Shown here: positions 60,880 to 64,000 of the stretch, piece by piece
Numbering within the stretch: the first letter of the stretch is position 1
How the letters are laid out: every line of letters starts with the position of its first letter
NCBI RefSeq assembly: GCF_000233695.2
Contig: NZ_CM001488.1
Location: 646,049 to 710,048 of the forward strand
Origin: Desulfobacter postgatei 2ac9
GTDB lineage: Bacteria > Desulfobacterota > Desulfobacteria > Desulfobacterales > Desulfobacteraceae
Length of the DNA: 64,000 nucleotides
Direction: 5' to 3'
Position numbers and translations under genes: made by a program
Notes under the pieces: model-generated
Told to the model about the DNA's origin: nothing
Databases searched by the model: none
What the model saw: the letters and a program-made list of their open reading frames with translations, nothing else

Positions 60880-61665
60880 TTATATTTCATTATTCACCAT
60901 TCCTACCACAGCCCCGACCACAGGGTAACCCTTACCTGCAAACTGACCATTGAGCTGTTTTTCCGTTTCGATCCGGCTTAAATAGTGCTGGGTGATGCTG
61001 TCGGCAAGGTCCTGCAATTCCTTATTCAGTTTCTTAAGCAACGCATCGAGGTTGGGCAGCACATGCTTTTTCCCAAGTATCATCAACTCCTGAGTATCTG
61101 CCAGGCGCAACCGGGTGGTCAGATCCAGGATAATTTTCTCCTCCTTTGTCCGGAAAGGAAAAGGTTGGGGCTTAGGCAGGGTTTCCAGCTGGGAATAAAG
61201 GGCTGCCAGCTGAAATCCCACAGACCGTGGGTTTATCTCATCCAGCAGCAGCAGGTCCACCAGGGGCTCCATGTGCAGGGTAGTCCTGTAACGGGTCTGG
61301 TAGGTTATGCGGCTATCCGCCACCTCAAGTACGGCCTCAAGCTCGCTGGAATCCGGCAAGCTGCGTCCCTGAATCAGACTGGTCATAACGGTTATTATAT
61401 GAAGGGCCCGCTCAATCCGTCGCCCCATATCCATAAATCGCCACCCCATTCCCCGGCTTATGCTTTCCAAAGCAAGGCCTGCAAAGGCAGACATATTCAG
61501 AATAATGTCGCTGAGCATTTCCAAAACTTCAGTGCTCTGATTTTTGGGATTAATCCGGACCAGCCCTTTTTCAATGCGCCCAAGAATATACCAGGAATCA
61601 TCAAAGAGGCGGTCCCTTACCCGGTCTGCCACCTGGATGGCGTTCTTCAGACAAAAAATTCCCAC
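60880..61665 (-). pseudogene. Alpha-E domain (DUF403) protein, N-terminally truncated
   Basis: 261 residues of the alpha-E helical domain (SRGMGWRFMDMGRRIERALH, and TYQTRYRTTLHMEPLVDLLL) that is usually about 310 residues starting MLSRxAExLYWMxRYxERAE. The first part is absent: an in-frame TAA lies three codons before the GTG used here. Alpha-E proteins are normally next to an ATP-grasp and a transglutaminase-like gene, which are not here. It is therefore probably a fragment left by the same rearrangement that truncated its neighbours. Confidence 0.75.
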
Positions 61666-61890
61666 TATAATTTATTCCCCTCAAAGACACAAAATCAAAA
61701 GACCGGTTTTACAGACAATCGCAGAAAACAGCACGGGCTGACCTGTTTTTCCACCGTGGCTCTATCCACAACAAAAATTGTAAGTTCTGTGCAGATTATA
61801 CAACTATTTCTTATATAATGAAGAGAATCAATCAATGACGAAAAATCTTTTTAATTCGAACTTTGACAGGGTCAAATTACCTATAAAGCT

Positions 61891-61918
61891 TGACTTCCCA
61901 TATTTTTCTCATATAATT
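61891..61918 (+). promoter_or_regulatory. Promoter of the CBS-domain gene
   Basis: -35 TTGACT (61891-61896), 16-base spacer, -10 TATAAT (61913-61918). Transcription would begin at about 61925, just before the repeat copy at 61931. The 225 bases before it, back to 61666, hold no other supported feature. Confidence 0.65.
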
Positions 61919-61930
61919 CTAGAAAATAAT

Positions 61931-62020
61931 CATGGGCTGAACTGACATATCAACTAGCAGGCATAGCACACAAAAAAAGCTTTAAAGATCTGAGTAACTT
62001 ACCCAGACTTTTTTATAAAA
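61931..62020 (+). repeat. Dispersed repeat, copy 2
   Basis: Roughly 90 bases homologous to 27347-27435. In this location it forms most of the untranslated leader of the CBS-domain gene. It includes TCTGAGTAA C TTACCCAGA, an imperfect 9-bp inverted repeat. Confidence 0.75.
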
Positions 62021-62063
62021 TCATCATAATTAAGGCCATTAATACCCTTTTGAGGAGAATGCG

Positions 62064-62609
62064 ATGAAAGAAATTCTAATAAAAACGGTTATGATCCCCT
62101 TACCTGACTATGTGAGCATCAAGGAAACGGATACCGTTTATGATATGTTCCAGGTTCTGGAAAAAAGCAAATCAGATGGCCGCCACGCCCACAGGGATGT
62201 TATTGTCGTTGATGACAATGGCAAGTTCAAGGGAAACGTTACCATGATTGATATTTTCAAAACACTTGAGCCCAACTATAAAAAACTGTTCGAAAACTAT
62301 GAAGGCAAAACACTGACCAAAGATTATGTGATTAATGCTATGCGGGATTTTAATCTCTGGGTGGAGCCCATTAAGAACATTTGCGAACGCGGTGCCGCTA
62401 TCAAGGCTTCCGAAATCATGTATGTACCTAAAAAGACTGAATATCTCCAGGAGGATGATTCCCTGGAAAAAGCGCTGCATGAATATGTTATGGGCGCCCA
62501 CCAGCCTTTGATCGTAAAAAACGGCGACACGGTCACCGGTGTTCTTAGATTTGGTGATTTGTTTGAGGTGATCAGAGAACATATGCTGGCCTGCCCGCTT
62601 CCCGAATAA
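62064..62609 (+). CDS. Tandem CBS-domain protein
   Basis: 181 residues with a GAGGAG ribosome-binding site before the ATG. The N-terminal CBS half (about 10-70) starts LIKTVMIPLPDYVSIKETDT and contains VIVVDDNGKFKGNVTMIDIF. The C-terminal half has TEYLQEDDSLEKALHEYV and PLIVKNGDTVTGVLRFGDLF. The pair forms a Bateman module that binds adenosyl ligands. A longer linker between the halves holds GAAIKASEIMYVP. Function unknown. Confidence 0.88.
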   Translation: MKEILIKTVMIPLPDYVSIKETDTVYDMFQVLEKSKSDGRHAHRDVIVVDDNGKFKGNVTMIDIFKTLEPNYKKLFENYEGKTLTKDYVINAMRDFNLWVEPIKNICERGAAIKASEIMYVPKKTEYLQEDDSLEKALHEYVMGAHQPLIVKNGDTVTGVLRFGDLFEVIREHMLACPLPE

Positions 62610-62692
62610 TGTGTACGCCGAACACCCATAAAAGCCGGGTGCCCGTCTGATCTCCTACCACACGATGTGTAAGGGCGATGAAAAGAAACCCT

Positions 62693-62712
62693 GGGGTGAT
62701 CACGATCACCCC
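62693..62712. terminator. Short GC hairpin between converging genes
   Basis: GGGGTGATC (62693-62701) pairs with GATCACCCC (62704-62712) across the oadB stop codon, between the converging CBS and oadB genes. No T-run follows. Confidence 0.35.
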
Positions 62713-63824
62713 CCTAAAAGGGTTAAAAAAATACCGGCCGCAATCACGGTGCCGATAACACCTGCCACGTTCGGCCCCATGGCATACATGAGAAGATAAT
62801 TTTTCTTATCCGCTTCCATACCCACCTTATGAACCACCCTGGCAGCCATGGGTACGGCAGAAACACCGGCTGCACCCAGCAGTGGATTAATTTTATTTTT
62901 GGAAAAAATGTTCATGAGCTTGACCAGGAGAACCCCTGTCATGGTGGAGATCACAAAGGCAAAAAGCCCCAGACAAAAGACAAATATCACCTGGGGCCTT
63001 AAGAAATTCTCCGCATTCATGGTTGCGCCTACTGATACCCCAAGAAAAATGGTAACAATATTCATCAGTTCGTTCTGGGCGGCATCGTGCAGACGTCCTA
63101 CCACGCCGGATTCCCTGAACAGGTTCCCCAGCATGAACATGGCGATCAACGGCGCTGATGCCGGGACCAGCAGGATGATGACAAAGGTGGAGACAATGGG
63201 AAAGAGCATTTTTTCAAGCGCTCCCACCTTTCTACCCTTGGCCATGCGGATTCGTCTTTCCTCTGCAGTGGTTAAAAGCTTCATCACCGGGGGCTGGATA
63301 ATAGGCACAAGGGCCATGTAGGAATAGGCTGCCACAGCACAGACCCCCAAAAGGGAGGGGGCCAGTTTGGATGCCAGAAATATGGTGGTGGGCCCGTCTG
63401 CACCACCGATAATACCGATGGTTGCCGCCTCTTTCAGGTCAAATCCAAAGGCCTGGGCCGCAAAAAAAGTGATGTACACACCTGCCTGGGCCCCGGCACC
63501 AAGAAAAATCAGCCTGGGGTTGGCAATGAGCGGCCCAAAATCGGTGAGTGCCCCAAGGCCCAGGAAAATCACCGGGGGAATAACCTCCCAGTGAATACCG
63601 TATTCATAAAATTTCCAAATCAGCCCTTCATGGGGGGTCATCAGTCCTGCCAGGGGCAGGTTCACAAGGATGATTCCAAATCCGATGGGCAACAGCAAAA
63701 GGGGCTCATAGGATTTTGCAATGGCAAGGTAGATCAGGATTAGTCCGATGACCCACATAACCACAATGCCCGGAGTGACATAAAACAGACCCGTGGTCTG
63801 AAACAGGGTGTACAAAGCACTCAT
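62706..63824 (-). CDS. Sodium ion-translocating decarboxylase beta subunit (OadB/GcdB/MmdB type)
   Basis: 372-residue membrane protein with about ten hydrophobic helices that couples biotin-carboxyl decarboxylation to sodium export. Conserved segments: ALTDFGPLIANPRLI, IIGGADGPTTIFLASKLAP with the sodium-site Asp, SVGATMNAENFL, and MYAMGPNVAGVIGTVI at the C-terminus. In sulfate reducers the partner is often oxaloacetate, methylmalonyl-CoA or glutaconyl-CoA decarboxylase. The alpha subunit is not in the window. The start overlaps the oadG stop (ATGA). Confidence 0.93.
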   Translation of the reverse strand: MSALYTLFQTTGLFYVTPGIVVMWVIGLILIYLAIAKSYEPLLLLPIGFGIILVNLPLAGLMTPHEGLIWKFYEYGIHWEVIPPVIFLGLGALTDFGPLIANPRLIFLGAGAQAGVYITFFAAQAFGFDLKEAATIGIIGGADGPTTIFLASKLAPSLLGVCAVAAYSYMALVPIIQPPVMKLLTTAEERRIRMAKGRKVGALEKMLFPIVSTFVIILLVPASAPLIAMFMLGNLFRESGVVGRLHDAAQNELMNIVTIFLGVSVGATMNAENFLRPQVIFVFCLGLFAFVISTMTGVLLVKLMNIFSKNKINPLLGAAGVSAVPMAARVVHKVGMEADKKNYLLMYAMGPNVAGVIGTVIAAGIFLTLLGG

Positions 63825-63979
63825 TTATCTTCTCCCTGCCCGGTATCTTCCCCGGTTCTCCTTTTTGATTCCAGCGCGGTGACAGCCATTTCAGTAATCT
63901 TCATAGAAAGGTAGAGAAAAGTCATGCCTGCGAATACACCAAAAAGTCCGATGAGAAAGACCCTGACCGCATCCCCCAT
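63821..63979 (-). CDS. Sodium-pumping decarboxylase gamma subunit (OadG-like)
   Basis: 52 residues from ATG 63979, preceded by AAGGAA. An N-terminal transmembrane helix (LIGLFGVFAGMTFLYLSM at about 9-26) and a short charged C-terminus are the form of OadG, which anchors and zinc-stabilises the alpha subunit. It ends overlapping the oadB start, as expected in an oadGB operon. The alpha subunit gene probably lies beyond the right edge. Confidence 0.7.
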   Translation of the reverse strand: MGDAVRVFLIGLFGVFAGMTFLYLSMKITEMAVTALESKRRTGEDTGQGEDK

Positions 63980-64000
63980 GATTTATTCCTTTTCCTTTTC

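Overview
This 64 kb window looks like a chromosome segment of a strictly anaerobic, flagellated member of the Desulfobacterota, most likely Desulfobacteraceae (Desulfobacter/Desulfobacula-like). The placement is an inference from gene content: an iron-sulfur class I fumarase next to a class II fumarase, a periplasmic five-haem cytochrome c, the beta and gamma subunits of a sodium-pumping decarboxylase, cobamide lower-loop genes with a CbiR-type enzyme, an acetyl-CoA hydrolase/transferase fused to a GNAT domain, and sigma-54-driven flagellar genes with CheX, PilZ and HD-GYP proteins. No 16S rRNA gene is present.

Layout. 1-3.5 kb: lipB-lipA and a pentapeptide-repeat protein that runs off the left edge, all translationally coupled on the minus strand. 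3.9-15.6 kb: mostly plus-strand housekeeping genes (AI-2E-type transporter, DUF89 protein, class I fumarase, RibD/DHFR-like reductase, a small basic protein, multihaem cytochrome, MntP, an orphan DNA methyltransferase, a ferritin-like protein, Tpx, DUF4197, a beta-CASP nuclease). 15.7-31.4 kb: a minus-strand flagellar and signalling block, flgB-flgC-fliE-fliF-fliG-fliH-fliI-fliJ-motE-like. It is followed upstream by two sigma-54 activators, a large TPR protein, CheY, CheX, PilZ and an HD-GYP response regulator. Two sequences matching the -24/-12 consensus lie in front of flgB and the TPR gene. fliJ is broken by one in-frame TAG. 31.7-36.6 kb: an Lrp-type regulator with lysA, the CoA-transferase/GNAT fusion and a Dus family gene. 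36.8-38.0 kb: a dead transposase. 38.2-45.1 kb: a processive glycosyltransferase, uvrA and an SLC13/RCK permease. 45.2-46.4 kb: mobile-element debris, including the 3' end of a group II intron, plus a Uma2 nuclease.

46.8-53.7 kb: a tiny zinc-ribbon ORF, a protein with a degenerate P-loop coupled to an MscS channel, an aminotransferase, leuB, tRNA-Asp and tRNA-Val with a clear promoter and terminator, and fumC. 54.3-58.6 kb: a compact operon cobU-cobS-cobD-cbiB-cbiR that could dismantle and rebuild cobamides. 58.8-61.7 kb: a scar region with four short coupled genes (two zinc-binding, one HTH-like, one truncated ParB-like) that look like the front of a decayed transposon, abutting a truncated zinc/HNH-like gene and an N-terminally truncated alpha-E gene. 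61.9-64 kb: a CBS-domain gene whose leader carries one copy of a roughly 90-bp dispersed repeat (the other copy is at 27.3 kb), and oadG-oadB at the right edge.

How the genes work together: the flagellar block is a coherent export-apparatus and basal-body operon with its own activators and c-di-GMP-linked signalling genes. The cob operon is a self-contained nucleotide-loop and remodelling cassette. The accessory material is concentrated at 36.8-38, 45.2-46.9 and 58.8-61.7 kb.
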